Shown here: positions 8,906 through 19,237 of the stretch, piece after piece
Position numbering within the stretch: the first letter of the stretch is position 1
How the letters are laid out: each line of letters opens with the position of its first letter
Assembly: GCF_001279525.1 (NCBI RefSeq)
Contig: NZ_LGDY01000125.1
Location: 1 to 64,000, forward strand
Origin: Nocardia sp. NRRL S-836
Lineage (GTDB): Bacteria; Actinomycetota; Actinomycetes; Mycobacteriales; Pseudonocardiaceae
Length of the DNA: 64,000 bases
Reading direction: 5' to 3'
Position numbers and translations under genes: made by a program
Notes under the pieces: model-generated
The model's input: the letters and a program-made list of their open reading frames with translations, nothing else
Told to the model about the DNA's origin: nothing
The model's database searches: none

Positions 8906-10834
8906 TTGTGCGGCCTGGCAGGACTTGTTTGCCCTAGCGAGAACGAGGCCGAGAGCGCCCGCCCGGCTGTGGAGGCCGCGCTGCGCTGCATGCGGCACCG
9001 GGGTCCGGACGAGAGCGGCACCCGGCGGGTCGACGAGGTCGTCTTCGGCTTCAACCGCCTCGCCATCATCGACATCGAGCACTCCCACCAGCCGCTGACG
9101 TGGGGTCCGCCGGAGTCGCCGAGCCGGTACACGATCAACTTCAACGGCGAGATCTACAACTACCTGGAGCTGCGCGCCGAGCTCACCGAGAAGTTCGGCG
9201 CCGTGTTCCACACCGACGGTGACACCGAGACGATCGTCGCCGCCCACCACTACTACGGTGCCGCGGCGATCTCGAAGCTGCGCGGCATGTTCGCGTTCAT
9301 CATCTGGGACGCCGAGCGCAAGGTGCTGTTCGGCGGCCGCGACCCGTTCGGCATCAAGCCGCTGTACTGGGCGCAGGGCGCGCTGGGGATCGCGTTCTCC
9401 AGCGAGAAGAAGATCCTGCTGGAGATCGCCCGCACGCTCGGCGTCAACCCGCAGATGAACGTCAAGGGCCTGCAGCAGTACCTGACGCTGCAGTACGTGC
9501 CGGAGCCCGACTCGCTGCACGAGCAGATCCACCGCGTGGAGTCCGGCCACTCGTTCACGGTGGTGCCGGGTGAGGCGCCGCGGTTCGAGCGCTACTTCCC
9601 GGCGGAGTTCCGGGTGCGCACGGTCCGCACCGAGGCCGAGGCGGAGGCGCTGTACGACGAGATCACCGCCGCGCTGCGCGACTCGGTCGCCAAGCACATG
9701 CGCGCGGACGTGACGGTCGGCTCGTTCCTGTCCGGCGGCATCGACTCGACGGTGGTCGCGGCGCTGGCCAAGGAGCACAACCCGGACCTGATCACGTTCA
9801 CCACCGGTTTCGAGCGCCAGGGCTTCTCCGAGGTCGACGTGGCGGCGGAGTCGGCGGCGCTGATCGGCGTGAAGCACGTCGTGCGCACGGTCAGCCCGCA
9901 GGAGATGATGGACTCGCTGCCGCTGATCACCTGGTACCTCGACGACCCGGTGGCCGACCCGGCGCTGGTGCCGCTGTGGTTCATCGCCCGCGAGGCGCGC
10001 GAGCACGTCAAGGTCGTGCTGTCCGGTGAGGGCGCGGACGAGCTGTTCGGCGGGTACACGATCTACCGCGAGCCGTTGTCGCTGGCGGCGTTCGAGAAGG
10101 TGCCGGGCGCGCTGCGCAAGGCGATGGGCAAGGTCTCCACGAAGATCCCGCAGGGCGTGCGCGGCAAGGACCTGCTGCGCCGCGGCGCGCTGACGCTGGA
10201 GGAGCGCTACTACGGCAACGCGCGCATCTTCCTCGACCCGCAGCTGCGGGAGGTCCTGCGCACGTACGACCCGAACACCTCGCACATGGACGTCACGGCG
10301 CAGCCGTACCGCGAGTCGCAGCACTGGGACCCGGTCACGCGCATGCAGCACGTCGACCTGTTCACGTGGCTGCGGGGCGACATCCTGGTCAAGGCCGACA
10401 AGATGACCATGGCGAACTCGCTGGAGCTGCGCGTCCCGTTCCTCGACCCCGAGGTCTTCAAGATCGCCTCACAGATCCCGAGCGAGCTGAAGATCACGAA
10501 GGACACGACGAAGTTCGCGTTGCGCAAGGCGATCCGCGACATCGTGCCGGCGCACGTGCTGAACCGCCGCAAGCTCGGCTTCCCGGTGCCGATCCGGCAC
10601 TGGCTCAAGGACGAGATGCACGACTGGGCCGTCGAGCACGTGCGCGCGTCGCAGACCGACCAGTACATCGACAAGCAGGCGGTGCTGCGGCTCATCGAGG
10701 AGCACCGGTCGGGCGTGTTCGACCACAGCCGCCGCATCTGGGCGCTGCTGGTGTTCATGATCTGGCACGGCATCTTCGTCGAGGGCCGCATCAAGCCGGT
10801 GGTGCCGGAGCCGCACTACCCGGTCAAGCTCTGA
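8906..10834 (+). CDS. asnB: Asparagine synthase (glutamine-hydrolysing) AsnB
   Basis: This enzyme makes asparagine from aspartate, ATP and glutamine. The open frame runs far upstream, but the true start is the TTG at 8906, because the next codon is the Cys that must become the N-terminal nucleophile of the class II glutaminase (M-CGLAGLV). The glutaminase domain spans about residues 1-220. The synthetase domain follows, with the SGGIDST ATP-pyrophosphatase loop near residue 273. The length of 642 residues agrees with mycobacterial AsnB, which is also next to ctaC. Confidence 0.95.
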   Translation: MCGLAGLVCPSENEAESARPAVEAALRCMRHRGPDESGTRRVDEVVFGFNRLAIIDIEHSHQPLTWGPPESPSRYTINFNGEIYNYLELRAELTEKFGAVFHTDGDTETIVAAHHYYGAAAISKLRGMFAFIIWDAERKVLFGGRDPFGIKPLYWAQGALGIAFSSEKKILLEIARTLGVNPQMNVKGLQQYLTLQYVPEPDSLHEQIHRVESGHSFTVVPGEAPRFERYFPAEFRVRTVRTEAEAEALYDEITAALRDSVAKHMRADVTVGSFLSGGIDSTVVAALAKEHNPDLITFTTGFERQGFSEVDVAAESAALIGVKHVVRTVSPQEMMDSLPLITWYLDDPVADPALVPLWFIAREAREHVKVVLSGEGADELFGGYTIYREPLSLAAFEKVPGALRKAMGKVSTKIPQGVRGKDLLRRGALTLEERYYGNARIFLDPQLREVLRTYDPNTSHMDVTAQPYRESQHWDPVTRMQHVDLFTWLRGDILVKADKMTMANSLELRVPFLDPEVFKIASQIPSELKITKDTTKFALRKAIRDIVPAHVLNRRKLGFPVPIRHWLKDEMHDWAVEHVRASQTDQYIDKQAVLRLIEEHRSGVFDHSRRIWALLVFMIWHGIFVEGRIKPVVPEPHYPVKL

Positions 10835-10845
10835 CGTCCTGACGG

Positions 10846-10875
10846 GAAAGGGCCCCTCCGCGGTGGGGCCCTTTC
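10846..10875 (+). terminator. Terminator after asnB
   Basis: Inverted repeat GAAAGGGCCCC (10846-10856) pairs with 10865-10875 around an 8-base loop, 12 bases after the asnB stop. It lies between converging genes and could work in both directions. Confidence 0.8.
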
Positions 10876-10887
10876 GCACGTTCGAGG

Positions 10888-11652
10888 CTACTTGCGGCCC
10901 TGTGCGCTGCACATCGCGTAGGAGCTGACGACGACCTCGGGGGTCTCCATCAGCTCCAGGTAGCGGCCGAACTCGTCGTCGGAGAGCGGGAGCTTGGCGC
11001 GCACCTGGCGCGCGGTCGCGGCGAGGAGCCGGCAGCCGGGTGAGCCGCCCTCCCACTCCCGCACCTCGCGCGCGCCGCTGATGTCGTGCAGGCCGGTGTC
11101 GAGCAACGCGCGTTCGATGCGCGCTCCCCACGACAGCTCCGCGCCCGCCTGGTCGAGCAGCGTCAGCAGGGCGTTCTTCACCCGCATGATCAGCTTCGCG
11201 TCGTCGGGAGCGGCGGCGAGCACCTCCAGCGGCAGGCAGTCGAACTCGTCGAGCACGAGCCAGCCGCCGGGGCGCAACGCGTCGCGCAGCTTGCGCAGGA
11301 CGGTCTCGCGGGCGGGGAGGTGGAAGAGCACGCCACGGGCGTGGACCAGGTCGAACGCGTTGCCCGGCAAGACGCCGGACACGACGTCGTGCTCCAGCAC
11401 GGTGATGTTGTCGCGTTCCTCCAGCCTCGTGACGTCGAGGTCGGTGACCGTGACGTGGCCGGAGGGTGCGACGACGTCGGCGAGCCAGTTGGCCACCGAT
11501 CCGCCACCGCCCCCGACCTCGAGGCAACGCCATCCGTCTGTGATGCCGAGCCGCTCGACGCGGGCGAAGGTGCCCGCGTCGAGCAGAGAGCTCAGCGCGT
11601 CCAACTGCGGGTCGAGCGACTCACCGGTGTCGCCGAACAGGTACGTCCCCAT
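10888..11652 (-). CDS. SAM-dependent methyltransferase
   Basis: This is a class I methyltransferase of 254 residues. The SAM-binding motif LEVGGGGGSVANWLA is near residue 45. The acidic residues ending the second strand (TDLDVTR) and the post-motif block ALRPGGWLVLDEFD also match. The upstream frame is open, but the ATG at 11652 gives MGTYLFGD, the usual start of this group. The substrate cannot be inferred. It follows the adoK-type gene by seven bases on the same strand. Confidence 0.85.
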   Translation of the reverse strand: MGTYLFGDTGESLDPQLDALSSLLDAGTFARVERLGITDGWRCLEVGGGGGSVANWLADVVAPSGHVTVTDLDVTRLEERDNITVLEHDVVSGVLPGNAFDLVHARGVLFHLPARETVLRKLRDALRPGGWLVLDEFDCLPLEVLAAAPDDAKLIMRVKNALLTLLDQAGAELSWGARIERALLDTGLHDISGAREVREWEGGSPGCRLLAATARQVRAKLPLSDDEFGRYLELMETPEVVVSSYAMCSAQGRK

Positions 11653-11659
11653 TGTCCGA

Positions 11660-12715
<1,056 letters not shown>

Positions 12716-12751
12716 CTACCGCAGGTCAGACGCTGGACATACGGTCGAGCG

Positions 12752-12925
12752 GTGACGATCCCCGAGGCGACCACGATGAGTGAGCTGATCGACGACTGCG
12801 CTCAGCTCCCCTTCGCTCTGACCCACCCCGAGCACCCCCTGCCCGCACCGCGGGCGGCCGCGACGTGGCAGATCGACGACCGCACCACGAGCCAGGTCGA
12901 GGGCCTGGCCGAGTACGGCGTCTGA
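12752..12925 (+). CDS. Small hypothetical protein
   Basis: This short frame of 57 codons starts at GTG 12752, or 49 codons from ATG 12776. It encodes an acidic soluble peptide (SELIDDCAQLPFALTHPEHP near the start) with strong G/C third-position bias. It is divergent from the adenosine kinase gene and followed by the 18-bp tandem repeat and a hairpin. I recognise no family. It is probably a real gene but could be a chance frame. Confidence 0.45.
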   Translation: MTIPEATTMSELIDDCAQLPFALTHPEHPLPAPRAAATWQIDDRTTSQVEGLAEYGV

Positions 12926-12950
12926 GCTCCCGCTCACCGTTCGCCCCCGG

Positions 12951-12986
12951 TCTTCGGTCCACACAGCGTCTTCGGTCCACACAGCG
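12951..12986. repeat. Perfect 18-bp tandem duplication
   Basis: The unit TCTTCGGTCCACACAGCG occurs at 12951-12968 and again, identically and without a spacer, at 12969-12986. It abuts the following hairpin. It looks like a recent slippage duplication. Confidence 0.9.
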
Positions 12987-13025
12987 CGAGGCCGCGTTCC
13001 CGTCGGTGCGGGAACGCGGCCTCGC
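12986..13025 (-). terminator. Hairpin terminator downstream of the A-type Fe-S carrier gene
   Basis: A perfect 17-bp inverted repeat (12986-13002 with 13009-13025) with a 6-base loop lies just past the stop of the minus-strand erpA-like gene. It is probably bidirectional, also ending the small plus-strand gene. Confidence 0.8.
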
Positions 13026-13036
13026 GCGTGTTCGTC

Positions 13037-13405
13037 TTAGTGGAACGAGTCGCCGCAGGCGCAGGACCCGCCGGCGTTCGGGTTGTCGATCGTGAAGCCC
13101 TGCTTCTCGATCGTGTCCACGAAGTCGATGACAGCACCCTCGACGTACGGGGCGCTCATGCGGTCGACGGCGACCTTCATGCCGTTGAAGTCCACCATCG
13201 CGTCACCGTCGAGCGTGCGCTCGTCGAAGAACAGCTGGTACTTCAGACCCGCACAACCACCGGGCTGGACGGCGATGCGCAGGTGCATGTCGTCGCGGCC
13301 CTCCTGGTCGAGCAGGGCCTTGGCCTTGACGGCGGCCGCATCGGTCAGCGTCACGCCGTGGGTCGGCGCCTCGGAGGTCGAAGCGGCATCCTGAGCGGTC
13401 GTCAT
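13037..13405 (-). CDS. erpA: A-type iron-sulfur cluster carrier (ErpA/IscA family)
   Basis: This small scaffold/carrier delivers [Fe-S] clusters to apo-proteins. The three family cysteines are present in GGCAGLK and in the C-terminal SCACGDSFH. The upstream frame is open, but the ATG at 13405 has AGGAG seven bases ahead and yields 122 residues, normal for the family. It is downstream of the glycerate kinase gene on the same strand, as in mycobacteria (Rv2204c/Rv2205c). Confidence 0.92.
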   Translation of the reverse strand: MTTAQDAASTSEAPTHGVTLTDAAAVKAKALLDQEGRDDMHLRIAVQPGGCAGLKYQLFFDERTLDGDAMVDFNGMKVAVDRMSAPYVEGAVIDFVDTIEKQGFTIDNPNAGGSCACGDSFH

Positions 13406-13592
13406 GGCTCTCCTAAGAGGTCCTTTGCGGGCGGTTCGCCCCTCAACAACACGGGCGTTCCCCGCTTTGTTCCGCCTTCCATGGTCCCACAACACGGCCC
13501 CATGTCGAACGTCATGTGGGCCACCCCCGATCACCAGCCGATACGTCAGCCCGACGGTGCCCTCAGGCCGGTGCGCCGCGCCGACGACGGCG

Positions 13593-14627
13593 TCAGCGCG
13601 ACCACTGCCGAGCTACGTGCCGCGCCGTTGCAATGAGACTTTTGCGGGCGTCCGCAATCGACTTTTGCACGGAGCCGACGTGCTCGGAGACGGAGTAGGC
13701 GTCCTGGACGCCGGCGGCGGCCATCTCGCGGCGGCCGACGCTGACCTGGCCGGCGAGGGCGATGCAGGGGATGGCACGGTCGGCGGCGGCCGCGGCGACG
13801 GCGGTGACGAGCTTGCCGCGCAGGGACTGCCAGTCGAAGCTGCCCTCGCCGGTGACGACGAGGTCGGCGTCGTCGAGGGCGGCGTCGAGGCCGGTGAGCT
13901 CGCGGACGAGACCGGCGCCGGAGCTCATGGTGGCACCGAGGGAGAGCAGCGCGGCGCCGAGGCCGCCGGCCGCTCCGGCACCCGGCATGTCGGAGACCGG
14001 TTTCAGGGCGTCCATCGCGGCGAGCGTGGCTTCGAGGCGTTCGACGGCGTCCGGGGAGGCGCCCTTCTGCGGGCCGAACGTCCGGGCGGCGCCGTGCGGG
14101 CCGAGCAACGGGTTCTCGACGTCGGACGCGGCCACCAGCGACGTACCGGTCAGGTCGACGCCGGCGTCGGTCAGCGCGGCGAGCAGGCCCGCGCCGCCGT
14201 CGGTGGTGCCGGACCCGCCGAGACCGACCACGATGACATCGTTGTCAACCGCAGCTGCCGCGATCAGCTCGCCGACACCTCGCGTGGTGGCGGTCTCGCA
14301 CGACTCGGGTCGCAGCTCCGCGGGGATGAGGTGCAGGCCGCAGGCCTCGGCGGACTCGATGTAGGCGGTGCGCCTGCCGCCGGCGGTGTGCTGGAGCCAG
14401 CGGGCTTCGACCGGTGTGCCCAGCGGGCCGGTGACGGTGAGGTGGTGGACGTCTCCGTCGAGGGCGGCGTACAGGACGTCGACGAAGCCGGGGCCGCCGT
14501 CGGCGAGAGGGCGTTGCACGACGACGTCGTCGGGTTCAGCCTCGTGCCAGCCGGTGGCGATGGCGTCGGCGGCCTCGCGGGCGGTCAGGGTGCCGCCGAA
14601 GCAGTCCGGGGCGATGAGTACGCGCAC
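13593..14627 (-). CDS. Glycerate kinase
   Basis: This glycerate kinase type 1 (GlxK/GarK family) phosphorylates D-glycerate with ATP. The N-terminal block VLIAPDCFGGTLTAREAADA and the nucleotide-binding GLGGSGTTDGGAG are diagnostic, with GAGAAGGLGAALL later. The frame continues far upstream, but the GTG at 14627 gives the family start (VRVLIAPD) and 344 residues. Its upstream neighbour, the DUF3043 gene, is divergent. Confidence 0.92.
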   Translation of the reverse strand: MRVLIAPDCFGGTLTAREAADAIATGWHEAEPDDVVVQRPLADGGPGFVDVLYAALDGDVHHLTVTGPLGTPVEARWLQHTAGGRRTAYIESAEACGLHLIPAELRPESCETATTRGVGELIAAAAVDNDVIVVGLGGSGTTDGGAGLLAALTDAGVDLTGTSLVAASDVENPLLGPHGAARTFGPQKGASPDAVERLEATLAAMDALKPVSDMPGAGAAGGLGAALLSLGATMSSGAGLVRELTGLDAALDDADLVVTGEGSFDWQSLRGKLVTAVAAAAADRAIPCIALAGQVSVGRREMAAAGVQDAYSVSEHVGSVQKSIADARKSLIATARHVARQWSR

Positions 14628-14669
14628 CTCGCGAAAGGTACAGAAGAACCGCTGCCCTACCCTGGTGTT

Positions 14670-15305
14670 GTGAGGTTCCTGCGCCGCAACTCCGCCGACA
14701 CCACCGCCGAAGCTCCCCAGCCGGGAGCTCAGCTCGCCGAGCCGCTCGACAAGGCGCACAGCTCGGGCAAGGGCAGGCCGACGCCGAAGCGCAGGGAAGC
14801 GCAGGCCCGGCGCAGCGGTCCCGTCCCGCCGCCGCCGCGCACGCAGCGCGAGGCGTTCAAGCGCATGCGCGGCAACAAGGTGAACAAGGAAGAGCGCCGT
14901 GCCGCGGCCGCCGACCGCCGTGCGCGCATGATGGCGGGCGACGAGAAGTACCTGCCGGTGCGCGACCGCGGTCCGGTGAAGGCGTACATCCGCGACCTGG
15001 TCGACTCGCGGCGCAACCTCATGGGCCTGTTCATGCCGCTCGCGATCCTGGTGTTCGTGGCGCTGCTGACGCCGTCGCTCGCGGTTCAGCGGTACGCGAC
15101 GCTGGCGACGACGTTCATGCTGATCGCGATGATCATCGAGGGCTTCATCCTCGGCCGGATCGTCACGAAGCGGGTGCGGGCGAAGTTCCCGACCGAGCCG
15201 ATCAAGGGCCTCTCGATCGGCTGGTACGCGTTCATCCGCGCGAGCCAGCTGCGCAAGCTGCGCATCCCCAAGCCGCGCGTGGGTCCCGGCGAGGCCGTCA
15301 AGTAA
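14670..15305 (+). CDS. DUF3043 membrane protein
   Basis: This actinobacterial conserved membrane protein has 211 residues. A long basic, Pro/Ala-rich cytoplasmic N-terminus (residues 1-110, with RRAAAADRRARMMAGDEKYL) precedes two hydrophobic segments (about residues 120-165) and a basic tail. The GTG start at 14670 gives VRFLRRNSAD. Its divergence from glycerate kinase matches Rv2206 next to Rv2205c. Its function is unknown. Confidence 0.88.
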   Translation: MRFLRRNSADTTAEAPQPGAQLAEPLDKAHSSGKGRPTPKRREAQARRSGPVPPPPRTQREAFKRMRGNKVNKEERRAAAADRRARMMAGDEKYLPVRDRGPVKAYIRDLVDSRRNLMGLFMPLAILVFVALLTPSLAVQRYATLATTFMLIAMIIEGFILGRIVTKRVRAKFPTEPIKGLSIGWYAFIRASQLRKLRIPKPRVGPGEAVK

Positions 15306-15314
15306 CGCCGCCGG

Positions 15315-15935
15315 GTGGGCAAGCTCCAGCTGCCGGAGCGACTGCGGTGGGACCACAACGCGTGGTACCGCCGCTGGTTGCTCCGGCAGCTGCCGTCAGG
15401 GGCCGGTTCCGCGCTGGACGTCGGCTGCGGGCTCGGTGACCTCGCGCGGTCGATCAGGGCGACGAGTGTCACCGCGATCGACGCCAGCGCGCGCATGGTC
15501 GAACGCGCCCGCGCGACGAGCACCGAGGTGCGGTGGGTCCACGGCGACGTCTTCACGCACGAGCTCGGCCTGTTCGACGTCGTCACCGCCGAGGCGAGCT
15601 TGCACCACTTACCGTTGTTAGAGGGTCTAACACGGCTGGCCGAGCTCACGAAGCCGGGTGGCCGGCTGGTCGTCGTCGGGCTGTACTCGCGGGCGTCGTT
15701 CGCCGACCTGGCGACGGAGGTCGTGGCACTGCCCGCGAACGCGCTCGTCGGGCTGGCGAAGTGGGTGACCGGGCAGCGCACGGGGTCGCACGACCCGGAG
15801 ATGCCGGTCGTGTGGACCGCTCCGACGCTGGCCGAGGTCCGTGCGGCGGCGAGCGGGATCACGCCCGGTGCGCGCGTGCGCAGGCGTCTGTTCTGGCGGT
15901 ACTCGCTGGTCTGGGACGCGCCCGAAGTTCATTAG
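15315..15935 (+). CDS. Class I SAM-dependent methyltransferase
   Basis: This 206-residue methyltransferase has motif I LDVGCGLGDLARSI near residue 34 and the second acidic strand AIDASARMV. The motif-IV region reads FDVVTAEASLHHLP, followed by LTKPGGRLVVVGLYS. A GTG start at 15315, nine bases after the DUF3043 stop, suggests co-transcription. It resembles UbiE/MenG-like small-molecule methyltransferases, but the substrate is not evident. Confidence 0.87.
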   Translation: MGKLQLPERLRWDHNAWYRRWLLRQLPSGAGSALDVGCGLGDLARSIRATSVTAIDASARMVERARATSTEVRWVHGDVFTHELGLFDVVTAEASLHHLPLLEGLTRLAELTKPGGRLVVVGLYSRASFADLATEVVALPANALVGLAKWVTGQRTGSHDPEMPVVWTAPTLAEVRAAASGITPGARVRRRLFWRYSLVWDAPEVH

Positions 15936-15968
15936 CAAGCCGAAGGAACGCGGTCTAAGCTCCGATGT

Positions 15969-16955
15969 ATGAAGTTCCGACGTCTTGGCCGCAGCGGCCT
16001 GAGCATCAGTGAGATCACGTACGGCAACTGGCTCACGCACGGCTCGCAGATCGAAGAGGACCAGGCGCACGCGTGTGTGAAGGCCGCGCTCGACGCCGGC
16101 GTGACGACCTTCGACACCGCCGACGTCTACGCCAACACCGCGGCGGAGTCGGTGCTCGGCCGTGCGCTCAAGGGCCAGCGGCGTGAGTCGATCGAGCTGC
16201 TGACGAAGGTGTACTGGCCGACGGGTCCCGGCGGTCCCAACGACCGCGGCCTGGGCCGCAAGCACATCATGGAGTCGGCCAACGCCTCGCTCAAGCGGCT
16301 GCAGACCGACTACGTCGACCTGTACCAGGCGCACCGCTACGACCCCACCGTGCCGCTGGAAGAGACGATGCTGGCGTTCGCCGACCTCGTCCGGCAGGGC
16401 AAGGTCCTCTACGTCGGTGTCTCCGAGTGGACCGCCGAGCAGATCACCCGCGGTGCCGCGCTGGCCCGTGAGCTGCAGGTCCCGTTCGTGTCGCACCAGC
16501 CGCAGTACTCGATGCTGTGGCGGGTCATCGAGCCGCAGGTCGTGCCGGTGTGCGAGCGCGAGGGCCTGAGCCAGATCGTCTTCTCCCCCATCGCGCAGGG
16601 CGTGCTCACCGGCAAGTACCTGCCGGGTGCCGACGCGCCGGAGGGCTCGCGCCTGGCCGACGAGCGCGGCGCGCAGATGATCGCCCGCTGGATGCGCGAC
16701 GACGTGCTGACCGCGGTGCAGCAGCTCAAGCCGATCGCCGAAGAGGCCGGCGTCACGATGGCGCAGCTCGCCATCGCGTGGGTGCTGCGCAACCCGAACG
16801 TCGCGTCCGCGATCATCGGCGCCTCGCGTCCGGAACAGGTGCACGAGAACGTCAAGGCCATCGACGTCGAGCTCGGCGACGACGTGCTCAAGAAGATCGA
16901 CACCGTCCTCGAGGGCGTCGTCACCGACGACCCGAGGCTGACCGCCGCGGGCTGA
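15969..16955 (+). CDS. Aldo/keto reductase
   Basis: This NADPH-dependent TIM-barrel oxidoreductase of 328 residues is close to the voltage-gated K+ channel beta-subunit/YghZ type. The N-terminal MKFRRLGRSGLSISEITYGN, the catalytic Asp-Tyr region (FDTADVYAN), Lys (LLTKVYWP) and His (YQAHRYD) are visible, as is the C-terminal IIGASRPEQVHENV nucleotide-binding block. The physiological carbonyl substrate is unknown. Confidence 0.93.
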   Translation: MKFRRLGRSGLSISEITYGNWLTHGSQIEEDQAHACVKAALDAGVTTFDTADVYANTAAESVLGRALKGQRRESIELLTKVYWPTGPGGPNDRGLGRKHIMESANASLKRLQTDYVDLYQAHRYDPTVPLEETMLAFADLVRQGKVLYVGVSEWTAEQITRGAALARELQVPFVSHQPQYSMLWRVIEPQVVPVCEREGLSQIVFSPIAQGVLTGKYLPGADAPEGSRLADERGAQMIARWMRDDVLTAVQQLKPIAEEAGVTMAQLAIAWVLRNPNVASAIIGASRPEQVHENVKAIDVELGDDVLKKIDTVLEGVVTDDPRLTAAG

Positions 16956-16978
16956 GCCCGGCGAGCTACCGGGCCGTT

Positions 16979-17179
16979 TTACTGGGCCGGGTGCAGGCTC
17001 ATCGGGCCGTACACCTCGGACTCCGCGCGCAGGAGCGTGACCTGGTCGACCCCGGCGTCGAGCAGGTCACGCCACGCGGCGCCGAACCACTCCTCCGCCT
17101 CGGTCTGGTCGGCGAACACCACGTCCGGACCGGCCACGTCGCGACCTTGGGCATCCTGGTAGCGCCAGCGGAACTCCAT
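16979..17179 (-). CDS. Small conserved hypothetical protein
   Basis: This 66-residue acidic, tryptophan-containing protein begins MEFRWRYQDAQGRDV and has a likely amphipathic helix (AEEWFGAAWRDLLDAGV). It is a type of short protein widely annotated as hypothetical in actinobacteria. It stands alone on the minus strand between the aldo/keto reductase and cobU. Good codon bias supports it; no function can be assigned. Confidence 0.7.
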   Translation of the reverse strand: MEFRWRYQDAQGRDVAGPDVVFADQTEAEEWFGAAWRDLLDAGVDQVTLLRAESEVYGPMSLHPAQ

Positions 17180-17195
17180 GGACGAAGGCTAACCC

Positions 17196-17735
17196 TTGAC
17201 CACCAGGACACTCGTGCTCGGCGGAGCACGTTCGGGCAAGTCCGCACATGCGGAAGGCCTGCTCACGGACGCGACCGTGACATATGTCGCAACGGCGCGC
17301 CGGTACCCCGGCGACCCGGACTGGGACGCGCGGATCGCGAAGCACGTCGCACGCCGCCCGGCCACGTGGCACACCGTCGAGGCGACCGCGGCCGGTGACC
17401 TGTCGGCGTTGCTCACGGCGACGTCGTACGACGACCCGCCGATCCTGGTCGACGACCTGTCGACGTGGCTGGCCGGGGCGCTGGACGACGCCGGCGCGTG
17501 GGAGGGCGGCAGCCTCGGCGCGGTCGAACGCGACGTCGACGAGCTCGTCTGCTCCGTGGCCCGCTGCCGGGCGCGGCTGGTGCTCGTGACCGCGGAGGTC
17601 GGCCTCGGCGTCATTCCGTCGACCCGCTCTGGCAGGCTCTTCCGAGACCACCTCGGTGCGCTCAACGCGCGCGTCGCCGAGGTGTGCGACGAGGTGCAGC
17701 TGCTCGTCGCCGGCATCCCCCTGAAACTGCGCTGA
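17196..17735 (+). CDS. cobU: Bifunctional adenosylcobinamide kinase/guanylyltransferase CobU
   Basis: CobU phosphorylates adenosylcobinamide and then activates it with GTP, building the nucleotide loop of cobalamin. The P-loop GGARSGKS is at the extreme N-terminus. VTYVATARR follows, with the [11 protein letters not shown]alker-B-like strand. The start is TTG 17196. At 179 residues it has standard length. It is the first gene of a cobU-cobT-cobS operon. I see no B12 riboswitch upstream. Confidence 0.95.
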   Translation: MTTRTLVLGGARSGKSAHAEGLLTDATVTYVATARRYPGDPDWDARIAKHVARRPATWHTVEATAAGDLSALLTATSYDDPPILVDDLSTWLAGALDDAGAWEGGSLGAVERDVDELVCSVARCRARLVLVTAEVGLGVIPSTRSGRLFRDHLGALNARVAEVCDEVQLLVAGIPLKLR

Positions 17736-17746
17736 GGAGTGACCAG

Positions 17747-19237
17747 GTGAGCACCGAGTTCCCGCCGGTTGACCCGCCGGACGAGGCTGTTCTGCGTGAA
17801 GCCGAGGCCAGGCACGCGGTGCTGACCAAGCCGGTCGGCTCGCTGGGCCGCCTCGAAGAGCTCGGCACGTGGGTCGCCGCGTGCCAGGGCGTCGTGCCGC
17901 CCAAGCCGTTCGTGCGGCCGCGGGTCGTGGTGTTCGCGGGTGACCACGGCATCACCGCGCAGGGCGTGTCGGCGTACCCGAGCGAGGTGACCGGGCAGAT
18001 GGTCGCCAACTTCCTGACCGGTGGCGCGGCGGTGAACGTGCTCGCGCAGGTCGCGGGCGCCACCGTGCGCGTGGTCGACATGGCCGTCGACGCGGACACG
18101 CCCGCCGCGGTCAGCGCGCACAAGGTGCGGCGCTCGTCCGGGTCGATCGACCGCGAGGACGCGCTCACCCGCGAGGAGTGCGAGCGGGCGATCGCCGCGG
18201 GTCGCGCGGTCGCCGACGAGGAGGTCGACTCCGGGGCCGACGTGCTCGTCGCGGGCGACATGGGCATCGGCAACACGACGCCGGCGGCGGTGCTGATCGC
18301 GGCGCTGACCGGGTCGGAGCCGGTCAGCGTCGTCGGACGCGGCACCGGCATCGACGACCAGGCGTGGATGCGCAAGACGGCGGCGATCCGTGACGCGCTG
18401 CGCCGGGCGCGGCTGGTGATCAGCGACCCGGTCGCGTTGCTGGCCACCGCGGGTGGCGCCGACCTGGCCGCGATGGCCGGGTTCCTGGCGCAGGCGGCGG
18501 TCCGGCGCACACCGGTGGTGCTCGACGGCGTCGTCGTCGGTGCGGCCGCGGTGCTGGCCGAGGAGCTGGCGCCGGGTGCGCGCGAGTGGTGGGTGGCCGG
18601 GCACGAGTCGGCCGAGCCCGCGCACGCGATCGCGCTCGGGCACCTGAACCTGAAGCCGCTGCTGGAGTTCGGCATGCGGCTCGGCGAGGGGTCCGGTGCG
18701 GTGGCGGCGCTGCCGTTGCTGAGCGCGGCGGTGAAGGTGCTCGCGGAGATGGCGACGTTCGAGAGCGCCGGGGTCACGGGCCGCGAGGAGCAGCGCGAGC
18801 TGCAGCAGCAGCTGGACGGGACCGACCAGGACGAGGCCGCGCGCGGCGGGGCCGAGCGGAACGGGCCTGGCCAAGACGGGGCCACGCGCGACGGCGCCGA
18901 CCAGAGCGGGGCCGCGCGTGACGCGGCCGACCGGAACGGACCTGCTCAGACCGGGGCCACGCGCGACGCGGCCGACCAGACCGGGGCCGCCCGCGGCGAA
19001 GCCGAGCGGAACAGGGCCGCCCGCGGCGAGGCCGAGCGGAACAGGCCTGGCCAGGACGGAGCCCCGCGCAGCGAGGCCGACCAGACCGGCGCCGCGCGCG
19101 ACGCGGCCGACCGGAACGGGCCTGCTCAGACCGGGACCGCGCGCGACGCGGCCGGTCAGAGCGCGGCAGGTCAGCACGGGCTCGGCCAGAACGGCGCCAG
19201 CCAGAACGGGCCGAGTCGCGAAGAACCGGCTGAGTGA
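17747..19237 (+). CDS. cobT: Nicotinate-nucleotide-dimethylbenzimidazole phosphoribosyltransferase CobT with repetitive C-terminal tail
   Basis: CobT makes alpha-ribazole phosphate, the lower-ligand precursor of cobalamin. Residues 1-350 form a complete enzyme, with [32 protein letters not shown] and the catalytic-Glu region [12 protein letters not shown]. From about residue 356 to 496 there is a hydrophilic tail built of imperfect repeats such as [18 protein letters not shown]. Standard CobT ends near residue 350, so the tail is extra. The GTG start lies 11 bases after cobU, and the stop overlaps the cobS start. Confidence 0.93.
   Translation: MSTEFPPVDPPDEAVLREAEARHAVLTKPVGSLGRLEELGTWVAACQGVVPPKPFVRPRVVVFAGDHGITAQGVSAYPSEVTGQMVANFLTGGAAVNVLAQVAGATVRVVDMAVDADTPAAVSAHKVRRSSGSIDREDALTREECERAIAAGRAVADEEVDSGADVLVAGDMGIGNTTPAAVLIAALTGSEPVSVVGRGTGIDDQAWMRKTAAIRDALRRARLVISDPVALLATAGGADLAAMAGFLAQAAVRRTPVVLDGVVVGAAAVLAEELAPGAREWWVAGHESAEPAHAIALGHLNLKPLLEFGMRLGEGSGAVAALPLLSAAVKVLAEMATFESAGVTGREEQRELQQQLDGTDQDEAARGGAERNGPGQDGATRDGADQSGAARDAADRNGPAQTGATRDAADQTGAARGEAERNRAARGEAERNRPGQDGAPRSEADQTGAARDAADRNGPAQTGTARDAAGQSAAGQHGLGQNGASQNGPSREEPAE
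18815..19215 (+). repeat. Degenerate direct repeats encoding the CobT tail
   Basis: This stretch consists of imperfect repeats of roughly 30-75 bases, with units such as GCGCGACGCGGCCGAC recurring. In the cobT frame they encode Ala/Asp/Gln/Arg-rich decapeptide-like units, for example [10 protein letters not shown] twice and GEAERNR twice. The repeats stay in frame, so they are maintained as coding sequence. Confidence 0.8.

Noticed and set aside
16956..17195. Possible cobalamin riboswitch upstream of cobU
   Set aside because: The gap holds a small minus-strand gene, and no B12-box-like sequence was seen.
17189..19177. 662-codon minus-strand frame with repeated Arg/Pro/Val/Gly-rich units
   Set aside because: It is the antisense shadow of cobU-cobT; its repeats come from the CobT tail repeats read backwards.
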